Below, one piece after another: positions 1-7,906 of a DNA stretch of 19,667 bases. The notes under the pieces are model-generated. The model worked only from the letters and a program-made list of their open reading frames with translations. It was not told the DNA's origin and searched no databases. Position 1 is the stretch's first letter, and each line of letters begins with the position of its first letter. This DNA is from JAQYVL01 sp964578935 (GTDB lineage Bacteria; Desulfobacterota; Desulfobacteria; Desulfobacterales; SURF-7): NCBI GenBank assembly GCA_964578935.1, contig CAZOEW010000049.1:1-19667 (forward strand). Direction: 5' to 3'. Both the position numbers and the translations under genes were made by a program.

Positions 1-47
1 GTGCGGGTAACTCTGCACCGAGGGTTCGAATCCCTCTCTCTCCGCCA
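1..47 (+). tRNA. tRNA-Ser, 3' part only (5' end outside window)
   Basis: The window opens inside a class II tRNA. A long variable arm (GTGC at 1-4 pairing with GCAC at 15-18) is followed by a perfect T-arm (GAGGG 20-24, loop TTCGAAT 25-31, CCCTC 32-36), a seven-base 3' acceptor strand TCTCTCC (37-43), discriminator G44 and an encoded CCA (45-47). The acceptor strand and G discriminator match tRNA-Ser, whose 5' acceptor is commonly GGAGAGA. tRNA-Leu normally has discriminator A. The anticodon is not visible, so the isoacceptor cannot be named. tRNA-Sec also has a long variable arm, but its 8-bp acceptor cannot be tested without the 5' side. Confidence 0.82.
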
Positions 48-188
48 CCAATAATACCGGTGTCGACTTGAGTTTTATCGAATTGACCTTTTTTATTTGC
101 CATCGGTTCTGTGATTTTTAACGCGCGCGTCTTTTTTATTTGTCCATAAAAATATGGCGGTGTTTCGGCTATGTTTCTTTCAAGCGGT

Positions 189-413
189 TCACCATTTGAT
201 GACATCTTTGTCGTATTTTATGGAAAGCGTGATTCTGGCTCGATAGGTGACAATTTTCCCGTCTTCAATTTTCATGTCCAGTTTGGTTACTTCTGCAATG
301 CGCAAATCAATAAGCGTTTCGCTTGCAGTTTCAACTGCGTTTGCAGCGGCATCCTCCCAGGATTTTTTGCTTGTTCCTACCAGCTCTATGATTTTGTATA
401 CGCTGTCACTCAT
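189..413 (-). CDS. dodecin family flavin-binding protein
   Basis: This encodes a 74-residue protein of the dodecin family, small cytoplasmic proteins that form hollow dodecamers and bind flavins such as riboflavin or FMN, acting as flavin storage or buffer. It begins with MSDSVYKIIELVGTS and shows the conserved W in SKKSWEDAAANAV, the segment RIAEVTKLDMKIEDG and a final beta strand near YRARITLSIKY. The length is typical. The start was placed at the second possible methionine because GGGGGAG lies just upstream of it; an in-frame start 27 bases earlier would add nine non-family residues. It is divergent from sat, and a candidate promoter lies at 455-483. Identification rests on strong sequence recognition; flavin specificity is inferred. 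Confidence 0.93.
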   Translation of the reverse strand: MSDSVYKIIELVGTSKKSWEDAAANAVETASETLIDLRIAEVTKLDMKIEDGKIVTYRARITLSIKYDKDVIKW

Positions 414-454
414 ATTCTCCCCCTTTCCAGGATAAACCATATTGGATCAAAGAT

Positions 455-483
455 ATTATCTGAAAACTACCGAATAAGTGAAA
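455..483 (-). promoter_or_regulatory. candidate sigma70 promoter for dodecin
   Basis: On the minus strand a GATAAT -10 box (plus-strand 455-460) lies 17 bases from a weak -35 TTTCAC (478-483). It would give a short leader of about 35 bases ending in the GGGGGAG ribosome site. Only the -10 is a good match. Confidence 0.35.
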
Positions 484-741
484 ACTTGTAAATAAAAATT
501 TAATGTTGCTCTAACGGCTGTATCTGTTTTCTCTGCAAAAAAGCTGAACATGATTAATGGAAACCGGTTTTAAAATCAAGATTTTTTATCTGATTTGAAC
601 CGGATTTCATTTTGAAAAATCGCTATTCGATTTTTAATACAAGATTTTGATTATAAAAACCGCATTCCATCAATATATTGTGTTATGTTGGAAAACCGAG
701 AAAATGGTTTTTCATTATCGCCTAACAACTATCGATTAAAC

Positions 742-770
742 TTGACAAATATTCAATTCCCTATTAATCT
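742..770 (+). promoter_or_regulatory. candidate sigma70 promoter for sat
   Basis: A perfect TTGACA (742-747) is followed after 17 bases by TAATCT (765-770), a partial -10 box. The aprBA candidate promoter has the same layout (TTGACA, 17 bases, TAATTT). Transcription would start near 777, giving a leader of about 60 bases. Confidence 0.45.
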
Positions 771-836
771 TCCTTTTTTTATATGAATCTAATTGAAATG
801 ATGGATAAATAAACAACTGAAAGGAGAAATTCAAAA

Positions 837-2114
837 ATGGCGAAACTAGTTGAACCACATGGTGGTAAAGGCTTGACCATTTGTCTGCTGGAAGGCGCAG
901 CGCTGGAAGCGGAAAAGAAAAAAGCAGAAGGGCTTAAAAAAGTAGAAATTTCACCTCGCGTTAAGGGCGATCTGATCATGATCGGTATCGGCGGCTTCAG
1001 CCCGTTGAAAGGTTTCATGACCAAAGCGGACTGGAAAGGTGTTTGTGAGAAATTCCTGCTCTCAGACGGTACCTTTTGGCCGGTTCCTGTAACACTGGAC
1101 GTGTCTGCTGCTGATGCCGCCGCTATCAGTGAGGGAAGTGAAATTGCATTGGTTGATCCCAAGAACAAGGAAGTCATGGCTACCATGAAAGTAACTGAAA
1201 AATGGGCCATGAGTGACGCAGACAAAAAATATGAATGCGAAAAAATCTTCATGGGAGAGGGAACTCCGACTGCAGAGGAATTCTGGAAAATTGCAAAAGA
1301 AGATCATCCCGGTGTTCAGATGGTGATGAATCAGAAAGAAGTATGTCTTGCCGGTCCTTTGAAGGTACTGAGCGAAGGCAATTATCCGAAAAAATATGCC
1401 GGTATCTATCAGCGTCCCGCTGAGTCGCGAAAAATATTTGAGAAAAGGGGATGGAGTGAAGTTGCAGCCCTTCAGCTCAGAAACCCCATGCATCGGTCGC
1501 ATGAATATCTTGCAAAAATTGCTGTTGAAGTCTGTGACGGCGTTTTCATTCACTCTCTGGTGGGAAATTTGAAACCCGGTGACATTCCTGCCGAAGTTCG
1601 TGTAAAATGTATCGATGCTCTCGTAAAGAATTATTTCATGGAAGAGAATGTCGTGCAGGGTGGATATCCGCTGGATATGCGTTATGCCGGTCCGCGTGAA
1701 GCACTCCTTCATGCAACCTTCCGTCAGAATTACGGATGCTCTCGTATGATTATCGGCCGAGACCATGCAGGCGTGGGCGACTTCTATGGCATGTTTGAAG
1801 CCCAGACAATTTTTGATAAAATTCCGACTCCCTCAGAGCCGGGAAAAGCACTTCTTTGCACACCTTTGAAAATTGACTGGACCTTCTATTGTAACAAATG
1901 TGACGGTATGGCTTCACTCAGAACCTGCCCGCATGACAAGAAAGACAGGGTACTTCTCTCCGGAACCATGCTGCGCAAAGGTCTTTCCGAAGGCACCGAA
2001 ATTCCGGATCATTTTGGACGAGAAGAAGTTCTGGATATTCTTCGCGAGTACTATGCCGGCCTTACGGAAAAGGTTGAGATCAAGACTCACTCTGCTGCAA
2101 CCGGCGGTAAATAA
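837..2114 (+). CDS. sat: sulfate adenylyltransferase (ATP sulfurylase)
   Basis: ATP sulfurylase (425 residues) activates sulfate with ATP to adenosine 5'-phosphosulfate and pyrophosphate, the first step of dissimilatory sulfate reduction in the cytoplasm. An N-terminal PUA-like domain (about 1-180) precedes the catalytic nucleotidyltransferase domain. Visible motifs are QLRNPMHRSH (213-222, the Q-x-RNP-x-H-x-x-H sulfate/ATP site), GRDHAG (307-312) and LSGTMLR (374-380). Cys352, Cys355, Cys364 and His366 form the zinc site typical of the dissimilatory type. There is no C-terminal APS kinase domain, as expected for this class. The start is supported by AGGAG ten bases upstream. Unlike many sulfate reducers, sat is not next to aprBA but lies about 10 kb away on the opposite strand. 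Confidence 0.98.
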   Translation: MAKLVEPHGGKGLTICLLEGAALEAEKKKAEGLKKVEISPRVKGDLIMIGIGGFSPLKGFMTKADWKGVCEKFLLSDGTFWPVPVTLDVSAADAAAISEGSEIALVDPKNKEVMATMKVTEKWAMSDADKKYECEKIFMGEGTPTAEEFWKIAKEDHPGVQMVMNQKEVCLAGPLKVLSEGNYPKKYAGIYQRPAESRKIFEKRGWSEVAALQLRNPMHRSHEYLAKIAVEVCDGVFIHSLVGNLKPGDIPAEVRVKCIDALVKNYFMEENVVQGGYPLDMRYAGPREALLHATFRQNYGCSRMIIGRDHAGVGDFYGMFEAQTIFDKIPTPSEPGKALLCTPLKIDWTFYCNKCDGMASLRTCPHDKKDRVLLSGTMLRKGLSEGTEIPDHFGREEVLDILREYYAGLTEKVEIKTHSAATGGK

Positions 2115-2150
2115 GTTATATCATACCGTGCAGTAGTGATTTATATTGCT

Positions 2151-2185
2151 AAAAAAAGAGGGAGATGCCGTTCGGCATCTCCCTC
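2151..2185 (-). terminator. intrinsic terminator between convergent sat and the radical SAM gene
   Basis: The stem GAGGGAGATGCC (2158-2169) pairs perfectly with GGCATCTCCCTC (2174-2185) around loop GTTC. On the minus strand it is followed directly by seven T (2157-2151), so it is a textbook terminator for the gene at 2233-3828. In the sat direction the hairpin is followed only by ATCTGTTTGG, so plus-strand termination would be weaker. Confidence 0.88.
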
Positions 2186-2232
2186 ATCTGTTTGGTAAGA
2201 AGCTCTAATTTTTAATAATCAGTTTTGAATGG

Positions 2233-3828
2233 TCATAACGGCAACTGATCGACCTGGTTATTATGAGTCCAGTACCAGAAGGCTCTGTCATTTTCTTTTC
2301 TTCGTTTCAGAAAACCGGACTGAACAATCTCACGAATAACAGGTTCTACAATGGAAATTTTTTTGTTGCAAACTTCAGCGATTTTGTGTGCCAGCTGGGA
2401 TGATATATCACATTCCATCGAATTGTCCGGAAAGTTGCAAAGTTCTTCGATCGTATCTTCTGAGAGCAACTTGAATATAATCTGATTTTTTTGTTTTCCC
2501 AGGTAAATCAGATGTTCATATTCGCTTGAGTTACCATTCATGCATCGTTGGAGGATTTTCTCCTCCTCTGCAAGGACCGCTGAGGTGTAATAATCATAGA
2601 CGAATTTTTCGATTTCTTCTGCCGACAATTGGGAGGTGCAGGTAATGGCATGGTTGGCGTCGAATTGGGACCAGTCCTCGGTCAGGAGTTTTAAATCATA
2701 TTGTTCGATATTTTCCTTAACTGTCGTCCCTGGAAATGGAGCCAAAAAATGATAGCCGTAGTCAATCTTTAACTCCTGCATAAAACGATGGGTTTCCATG
2801 AGGGTTTCAGAGGACTCTCCCGGAAGGCCGGCAATTAGCGACCCGAAAACATTCATTCCAACTTCCTTGCAATCAGCAACAGCTTTGCAGATCCGGTCAA
2901 GAGAGATTCGTTTGCGAACTTTATCAAGCAGCTGCTGGTTTCCGGATTCGATACCGAAAAGCACCGCATCACACCCTGCATCCAGCATAGCCTTGAGCAT
3001 TTCTTTATTCACAGAATCCGCTCGTGCAAAGGCACTCCATCCGAAATGCAAATTTCGATTTTGAATTTCCAAACAAAAGGCATGCACCCGTTTCTGGTTG
3101 AAAGTAAAGAAATCATCGGCAATGTTCACTCTTGTAAACCCATAGTTCAAGATCTGTTCGATTTCATCAACAATAAGTTGAATACCGCGGTAACGGACCT
3201 TGGCGCCGACCATACGTCTGCCCTGGCAGAAAATACATTTGTTTGGACAGCCTCGGCTTGTAATAACGCTGACCGGAAAGCCAAGGGCCTGATATCGGGA
3301 GAGGTTGAGCAAGTGACGGGCAGGCATTGGAAGGTTATCAAGATCTTGTATGTGTTCACGCGGTCCGGTGTAAACCGGTTTGCCGTTCACCAAAAATGCG
3401 ATTCCCTTGATTCGATGCCAGCTTTTGCGATCCTGGATAACCGGCAGAAGCTCCTGTATCGTAGCCTCCCCCTCGCCAATAACCATGAGATCAATTTCAG
3501 GGTACTGAATCAGGCTGTTATGAAAATCAAACGAAATATGAGGACCGCCCATGATCGTTATGGTATCTGGAAAAAACTGTTTGACAGTCTGAAGAATTGA
3601 AGCTGCCTGATAGAAGTTCAGGGTCACGGAGTTTAAACCAACAACATCCGGCTGAAAGGATTTTAATTCGGAGTATAGTTTTTCAGGTGTGTAACGCCGA
3701 ACCAAATAATCAAAAATTCGAACCTCTGCACCGCTATTTTCAAATGCCGCGGCCACATAGCATAATCCAAGTGGCGGCGAAGGGAACTCTTCCAGGGGGT
3801 AAGGTGTAACGATCAGGGCAATTTTCAT
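2233..3828 (-). CDS. B12-binding domain radical SAM protein
   Basis: A 531-residue protein with an N-terminal cobalamin-binding-like Rossmann domain (about 1-135, including the GGPH and IGEGE segments typical of this superfamily) and a radical SAM core with the 4Fe-4S motif CPNKCIFC (Cys194, Cys198, Cys201). The segments FGIES and AGLPGES further on are typical of B12-radical SAM (COG1032) enzymes, as is a C-terminal helical tail of about 150 residues. Members carry out methylations, ring contractions and other radical chemistry on varied substrates; the substrate here cannot be read. The ATG at 3828 was chosen over an in-frame GTG at 3849 because the usual N-terminus is MKIALIVTPYP and no ribosome site precedes the GTG. 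It has its own strong promoter and terminator, and lies downstream of a transporter on the same strand. Confidence 0.88.
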   Translation of the reverse strand: MKIALIVTPYPLEEFPSPPLGLCYVAAAFENSGAEVRIFDYLVRRYTPEKLYSELKSFQPDVVGLNSVTLNFYQAASILQTVKQFFPDTITIMGGPHISFDFHNSLIQYPEIDLMVIGEGEATIQELLPVIQDRKSWHRIKGIAFLVNGKPVYTGPREHIQDLDNLPMPARHLLNLSRYQALGFPVSVITSRGCPNKCIFCQGRRMVGAKVRYRGIQLIVDEIEQILNYGFTRVNIADDFFTFNQKRVHAFCLEIQNRNLHFGWSAFARADSVNKEMLKAMLDAGCDAVLFGIESGNQQLLDKVRKRISLDRICKAVADCKEVGMNVFGSLIAGLPGESSETLMETHRFMQELKIDYGYHFLAPFPGTTVKENIEQYDLKLLTEDWSQFDANHAITCTSQLSAEEIEKFVYDYYTSAVLAEEEKILQRCMNGNSSEYEHLIYLGKQKNQIIFKLLSEDTIEELCNFPDNSMECDISSQLAHKIAEVCNKKISIVEPVIREIVQSGFLKRRKENDRAFWYWTHNNQVDQLPL

Positions 3829-3930
3829 AAAGATGTCTGAACCTCTCACGGATTGAATTGTGAATAACAGGCCCCTCTTTTTGGTCTTGAAAACTCAAGA
3901 AGGCAGATGCGTGAAAAAAGGAGGCAACTG

Positions 3931-3959
3931 TTTATAAAAAAGTGTTTTTTCGTTGTCAA
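3931..3959 (-). promoter_or_regulatory. strong sigma70-like promoter for the B12-radical SAM gene
   Basis: Minus-strand TTGACA (plus 3954-3959) and TATAAA (plus 3931-3936) are separated by exactly 17 bases. This is the best consensus promoter in the window. It lies about 100 bases before the start codon, in the gap after the transporter gene, so the radical SAM gene is probably transcribed independently. Confidence 0.72.
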
Positions 3960-4011
3960 TAACAATTCAGAAACGTATGCTGAAATCATGAAAGACCCTT
4001 CTGCTTTGAGT

Positions 4012-6468
4012 CTATACTTCCTTTCGCAGTGTTTCCATGTCCATTGAAAATTCAGGACCGAACGGCTTGAAAACCATTACAAGCGCCGGCATCAGAAAGA
4101 AGTCAGCCAGAAGTGCAACGCTTATGGTTGCCGCGACCAGTACCCCGAACTGTGCAAGACTATCCATAAGCGAGTTCAGGAAAACCAGAAAGCCGGAGAC
4201 CAGAACAATGGAGGTAATGAACAACGCCCTGCCCACGTGAGTCATTGAACGGTAAAGCGCTTTCTCGTAATTCCCGCTTCTGCGAAATTCATGCTGATAT
4301 CGGGTTACAAGGTGAATGGTGTCATCAACAACGATGCCGATAGCAAGGCAGCCGAGCATCAGTTTTATATAATCCAGTGGAATACCGGCCCAGCCCATTA
4401 CGCCCAGCGTAATGATGACAGGAGAGAGGTTTGGGATCATGGACAGCATGCCGATTCGAACAGATCCAAAAAGTATGCACATCATAACGGCAATGACGGA
4501 AAATGCCAGCAGAAACCCTATAAGCTGGCTCTGCACAATATAATCGATCAGCCTGAACCACAACGCGCCCATCCCGGTCATGGCAGGCTTGATTCCATTG
4601 ACGGGTCTTGACTCGAGGAAGCGATCGATCTCAGCGACAAACTTTTGAATTTCACTTGCATCGGCTAGTTTTGTTCTGACTTCCAGATTTGCGCTGGCAT
4701 AATTTATTGAGATGTAATTCTCAAGTTCGTTTCCGCCGGACATCTCATAGATCAGCAGGTATTGAGCTGCCTGTTCCGCGGTTTCCGGCAGAATATAATA
4801 TGCAGGATCTTCATCATGAAGGGATTTGTTGATATCCTTCAGCAGGTCAACGATAGAGTAAGTCTTCATGACGATGTCCATTCTGCCTGCCTTATTCTGC
4901 AGCGCTTCGATTTCACGCAGAACGTCAGGTTCCAGTATGCCGTCGGTTCTGTCGGTATTAAACACATAGCTGTAGCTGACCGTGCCGCCCATCACTTCAT
5001 CTACACGTTGGGTTACGCGTTTAATTTCCAATTTGTCCGAAAATTCTGAAATAAAACTTGAATCAACTTTTAACCGGAAGACACCGGCTATCGCGAAACC
5101 AAATATGAACAGCGATACGATAAGTATCGTCAGCCTGTTCCGGATATCGAAAGCCGCAACAAATCGAAGCAATTTTTTAAGAAGGGTATTGTCCTCATCG
5201 TTTTTATTTGATTTTTTTGGAGAATTTTTTTTACATTGTCTATTTCCGAAGGAAAGAAAAACAACAAGAAAAGTGACGGAAAGGATAAATGCTCCAGCAA
5301 CGCCCACTGCACTGTATATGGAAAAATGCTTGATCGCTTTTATCGGAGAGATTGTCATGGAGGTAAACCCGGCAACCGTTGTCAGGCTCGTAAACATACA
5401 GGGCAAACCGGTCAGATAAATCGTTCGTTTTATTGCCTCCCGCCTGTCATTCAGAGATTGATGATAGGTCTGAAAATCATTGATGATATGGACCGAATCG
5501 GCAACTCCAACCGCAATAAGGACAGTCGGCAGCATGGAAAACATCAGATCAAATTTCCAGCCTAAAAAACCCATGAAACTGACGGATATAAGAATTGAGA
5601 GTCCTACCACAGCGAGCGGACCGATCATACCGGTTACGCTTCTGAAAAAGAAGGCAAACAAAATACCGATGACTATGAAGGTAATGATACCCAATCGTTC
5701 TGAATCTTTCATGGTTATAATGTTATATTCGGAATTCAGTTCAACATCGCCTGTGTTGTAAAATACGATCCCTTTTTTTTCGTACTCCGACAGGATGCTT
5801 TTTATGGCGACTGCTGTAGCCTGAGGGTAAAGGTTGAAAAGATCATTCCCTTTTTCAGGGTCAACCTGTATCTCTTCCGGCGGATCGATACTGGATTTGT
5901 GCATTTCAACGACAATCGCCCCAAACTGCCCGGATGCGTCTGCCAGACCATTCACATATAAAGGCTTGGCAAGAACCTTGTTTCGGATTTTCAGCATTTC
6001 CTCCTGATTTTCAGGAAAGTCTTTCAGGATGTCGTGGATAATCAATTCGCCCGGGCGGCCCTCAATGAATTCAGCATTGGAAAGCGAAAGGACTCTTTTG
6101 ACAAAAGGAGCCTTTTTTTGAATTTTTTTTGAAATTTCATCTATGTCATGCATCACGCCGAGGTCCCAGACACCGTTTTTCTTGCCGGGCGCCTCATAAA
6201 GAATGTAGGCAATTTCATCGGAACCAAAGTTTTCCCTGAATTCAAGAAAGCGTGTGTATACCGGATCATCGCGGTCAAAAAAGGATTCAAAGCTGTTGTC
6301 AAAACGAACATCTTGCGCAAAATAGATGCAGATTGAAAAAACAGCCAGAATGATGCCGAGAACGATCCAACGGTGGTCATATGACCAGGCTCCGGATTTT
6401 TCAAACGTTCGGTTGAGTTTTTCTATGAGATTCGATCTGAAGCTGTTTCTGAAGGGGAGACGGTTCAT
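4012..6468 (-). CDS. MMPL/RND superfamily exporter, 12 TM
   Basis: An 818-residue inner-membrane protein of the RND superfamily, MMPL/COG1033 type. It has the duplicated plan of one TM helix (WIVLGIILAVFSICIYF, about 34-50), a large periplasmic domain, five TM helices, then a second copy of the same. Each half has the family's TM4 signature: GVADSVHIINDFQTYH in the first and GIVVDDTIHLVTRYQHE in the second, whose Asp residues are typical proton-relay positions. Such proteins export lipids, hopanoids or other hydrophobic compounds using the proton gradient; the substrate here is unknown. The start is supported by AAGGA eight bases upstream. A large nested inverted repeat lies just upstream (6503-6563). 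No adaptor or outer-membrane partner is adjacent. Confidence 0.9.
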   Translation of the reverse strand: MNRLPFRNSFRSNLIEKLNRTFEKSGAWSYDHRWIVLGIILAVFSICIYFAQDVRFDNSFESFFDRDDPVYTRFLEFRENFGSDEIAYILYEAPGKKNGVWDLGVMHDIDEISKKIQKKAPFVKRVLSLSNAEFIEGRPGELIIHDILKDFPENQEEMLKIRNKVLAKPLYVNGLADASGQFGAIVVEMHKSSIDPPEEIQVDPEKGNDLFNLYPQATAVAIKSILSEYEKKGIVFYNTGDVELNSEYNIITMKDSERLGIITFIVIGILFAFFFRSVTGMIGPLAVVGLSILISVSFMGFLGWKFDLMFSMLPTVLIAVGVADSVHIINDFQTYHQSLNDRREAIKRTIYLTGLPCMFTSLTTVAGFTSMTISPIKAIKHFSIYSAVGVAGAFILSVTFLVVFLSFGNRQCKKNSPKKSNKNDEDNTLLKKLLRFVAAFDIRNRLTILIVSLFIFGFAIAGVFRLKVDSSFISEFSDKLEIKRVTQRVDEVMGGTVSYSYVFNTDRTDGILEPDVLREIEALQNKAGRMDIVMKTYSIVDLLKDINKSLHDEDPAYYILPETAEQAAQYLLIYEMSGGNELENYISINYASANLEVRTKLADASEIQKFVAEIDRFLESRPVNGIKPAMTGMGALWFRLIDYIVQSQLIGFLLAFSVIAVMMCILFGSVRIGMLSMIPNLSPVIITLGVMGWAGIPLDYIKLMLGCLAIGIVVDDTIHLVTRYQHEFRRSGNYEKALYRSMTHVGRALFITSIVLVSGFLVFLNSLMDSLAQFGVLVAATISVALLADFFLMPALVMVFKPFGPEFSMDMETLRKEV

Positions 6469-6502
6469 ACGGTTTTTCCTTAAAATGGACAGGGGGTGTC
6501 GG

Positions 6503-6563
6503 TTTCCCGATAGACTTCAGGCAGAGGTCACTTGATCGCTGCCTGAACGCATGAATCGGGAAA
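6503..6563. repeat. nested perfect inverted repeats (long hairpin) upstream of the exporter gene
   Basis: Two perfect 9-bp inverted repeats are nested: outer TTTCCCGAT (6503-6511) with ATCGGGAAA (6555-6563), and inner TTCAGGCAG (6516-6524) with CTGCCTGAA (6539-6547). The internal bulges are AGAC and CGCATGA and the apical loop is 14 bases. It lies between the qmo terminator and the exporter start codon, so it could be a 5' leader structure, a protein-binding dyad, or a REP-like extragenic palindrome. No second copy is seen in this window. Confidence 0.85.
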
Positions 6564-6594
6564 TGAAAATGATCAGTACGATAAACTCACCTCC

Positions 6595-6630
6595 AAAAAA
6601 AAGGGGAAGACTTGTCAGCCTTCCCCTTTT
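6595..6630 (-). terminator. intrinsic terminator of qmoABC
   Basis: The stem AAAAGGGGAAG (6599-6609) pairs perfectly with CTTCCCCTTTT (6620-6630) around a 10-base loop. On the minus strand the hairpin runs into a tract of eight T (6602-6595). It sits about 30 bases after the qmoC stop and separates qmoABC from the exporter gene. Confidence 0.9.
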
Positions 6631-6662
6631 GTCATGAAGCATCGGATTGTAATAACAGGCTG

Positions 6663-7829
6663 TCAGGCAGCCGAGGCCTGCTTATCCCTTTCCGCCCATG
6701 AATCATATGCAAGAGCTGTGGTTCGATAAACCAGATGCGCCAGCTTGGAGAACGGCAGGAACGCAAACAGATTGAACACGAACATCAAATGAATGAAGTA
6801 TAACAGATAGGAAAGGAAAGCCATGTCTGCAAGACGTGTCATCTCGGTCAACATACCGGTAACACCAAGGCCCAGAACCAGACCCAAAAGATACCAGTCT
6901 TTGTAACTGCTGACCTGATCGGTTTTGCTCATTCGGTTCCTGATCATCAGAATTGCTCCGATGATCAATGAAACGCCTGCAACATTGGCAAGCCATTTGA
7001 CCGGGTTCAGCTGGGAGTATGGGCCATGCAATTGAAAAACATAAAGCGCGACAAAGAAAATATTGGTGACAATAAAAAGCCCGATAAAGGAAAAGAGCAC
7101 CATCATATGGGAAGTCGAGCGTTCCTTGTTTTCACTGCACTCGGAAAACTTGTTGTGTTTTAAAATTGTCGGTATCACCCCGATAAGGGCTTGAATAAAA
7201 CCTTTCGCGTCAATGGTTTTTTTGTCCGTTTTTCCGGAAAGAAGTGCGTTTTCATGGATAGCGGTAATGAATTTTTTGAGTCCGAGCGCAAACACGGCGA
7301 CAACAAAGACTGCCAGCGGAACAAAGATAATGTCTACAAGCCAGGTGTGAAAGAAATGGGCATGCACAATCTCTTCACCGCCCGGGGAAAAATTCAGCCA
7401 GTTTACTCCGAAAGCCTTGAGGATCAGACCCAGCACAATGAACACCACCGCAGGTAAAGCAATGAGAACGGGCAGTTTTTTTGGGTCATTTACCAGTTTG
7501 GACAGGAACTTCGGTGTAGCATACTCTCCAATCGCGTAGGAGCGGAGTGCAGCCAGGACATCACCGGGTTTTGCACCGCGGGGGCAGAGTGTAGAGCAGT
7601 CTCCACACTGGTGGCAGAGCCAGATGTCGTGGTTGCCGACCAATCTGTCCTTCAGGCCCCAGGATGCCGCGATCATCTCTTTTCTCGGAAATGGTTTATT
7701 GTCCGGTGATATGGGGCAGGCCACAGAGCATGTGGCACACTGGTAGCATTTTTTCAGGCTGTCACCCCCCAGCCCGATAATTTCCTTGATAAACCTTGAA
7801 TCAGGCTCAATCAGATATTTGTCAGCCAT
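6663..7829 (-). CDS. qmoC: quinone-interacting membrane-bound oxidoreductase subunit C
   Basis: QmoC (388 residues) is the membrane subunit of the Qmo complex, which passes electrons from menaquinol toward APS reductase. The N-terminal part is HdrC-like, with two 4Fe-4S motifs: CYQCATCSVACP (Cys28, 31, 34, 38) and CHQCGDCSTLCP (Cys72, 75, 78, 82). The rest, from about residue 110, is an HdrE/cytochrome-b-like domain with six hydrophobic helices and histidines for heme b. The start was set at MADKYLIEP because AGGAGG lies seven bases upstream; an in-frame ATG 24 bases earlier lacks such a site. It is third in the operon, 77 bases after qmoB, with a small intercistronic hairpin (7874-7893) in the gap. 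Confidence 0.96.
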   Translation of the reverse strand: MADKYLIEPDSRFIKEIIGLGGDSLKKCYQCATCSVACPISPDNKPFPRKEMIAASWGLKDRLVGNHDIWLCHQCGDCSTLCPRGAKPGDVLAALRSYAIGEYATPKFLSKLVNDPKKLPVLIALPAVVFIVLGLILKAFGVNWLNFSPGGEEIVHAHFFHTWLVDIIFVPLAVFVVAVFALGLKKFITAIHENALLSGKTDKKTIDAKGFIQALIGVIPTILKHNKFSECSENKERSTSHMMVLFSFIGLFIVTNIFFVALYVFQLHGPYSQLNPVKWLANVAGVSLIIGAILMIRNRMSKTDQVSSYKDWYLLGLVLGLGVTGMLTEMTRLADMAFLSYLLYFIHLMFVFNLFAFLPFSKLAHLVYRTTALAYDSWAERDKQASAA

Positions 7830-7873
7830 AATAATACCTCCTATTAATGGCATTAAAAGCGTGTAAATGAATT

Positions 7874-7893
7874 GTAATCTTCAACCAGATTAC
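7874..7893 (-). promoter_or_regulatory. intercistronic hairpin, qmoB-qmoC
   Basis: A perfect 7-bp stem, GTAATCT (7874-7880) with AGATTAC (7887-7893), closes a six-base loop in the 77-base gap between qmoB and qmoC. There is no T tract, so it is more likely an mRNA processing or stability element than a terminator. A second short palindrome, TTAATG-G-CATTAA, abuts the qmoC ribosome site. Confidence 0.5.
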
Positions 7894-7906
7894 CCGGAGA
7901 ACAGGA

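Larger units (their letters stand above)
414..836. other. AT-rich divergent intergenic region, dodecin / sat
   Basis: This 423-base region separates two divergent genes and carries candidate promoters for both (455-483 minus, 742-770 plus). It is strongly AT-rich. It holds a perfect 8-bp hairpin, AAAAATCG (615-622) with CGATTTTT (628-635), and a 6-bp hairpin AAAACC/GGTTTT at 692-711. The function of these dyads is unknown. No further gene was seen. Confidence 0.6.

Noticed and set aside
1..47. tRNA-Sec (selC) instead of tRNA-Ser
   Set aside because: It is tempting given the selenopeptide, but the TTCGAAT T-loop, TCTCTCC acceptor strand and seven-base fit favour Ser; the 5' half is outside the window so it cannot be excluded outright.
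1062..1766. 234-codon minus-strand frame inside sat
   Set aside because: It is antisense to a clearly identified, full-length ATP sulfurylase with conserved motifs; the product has no recognisable domain.
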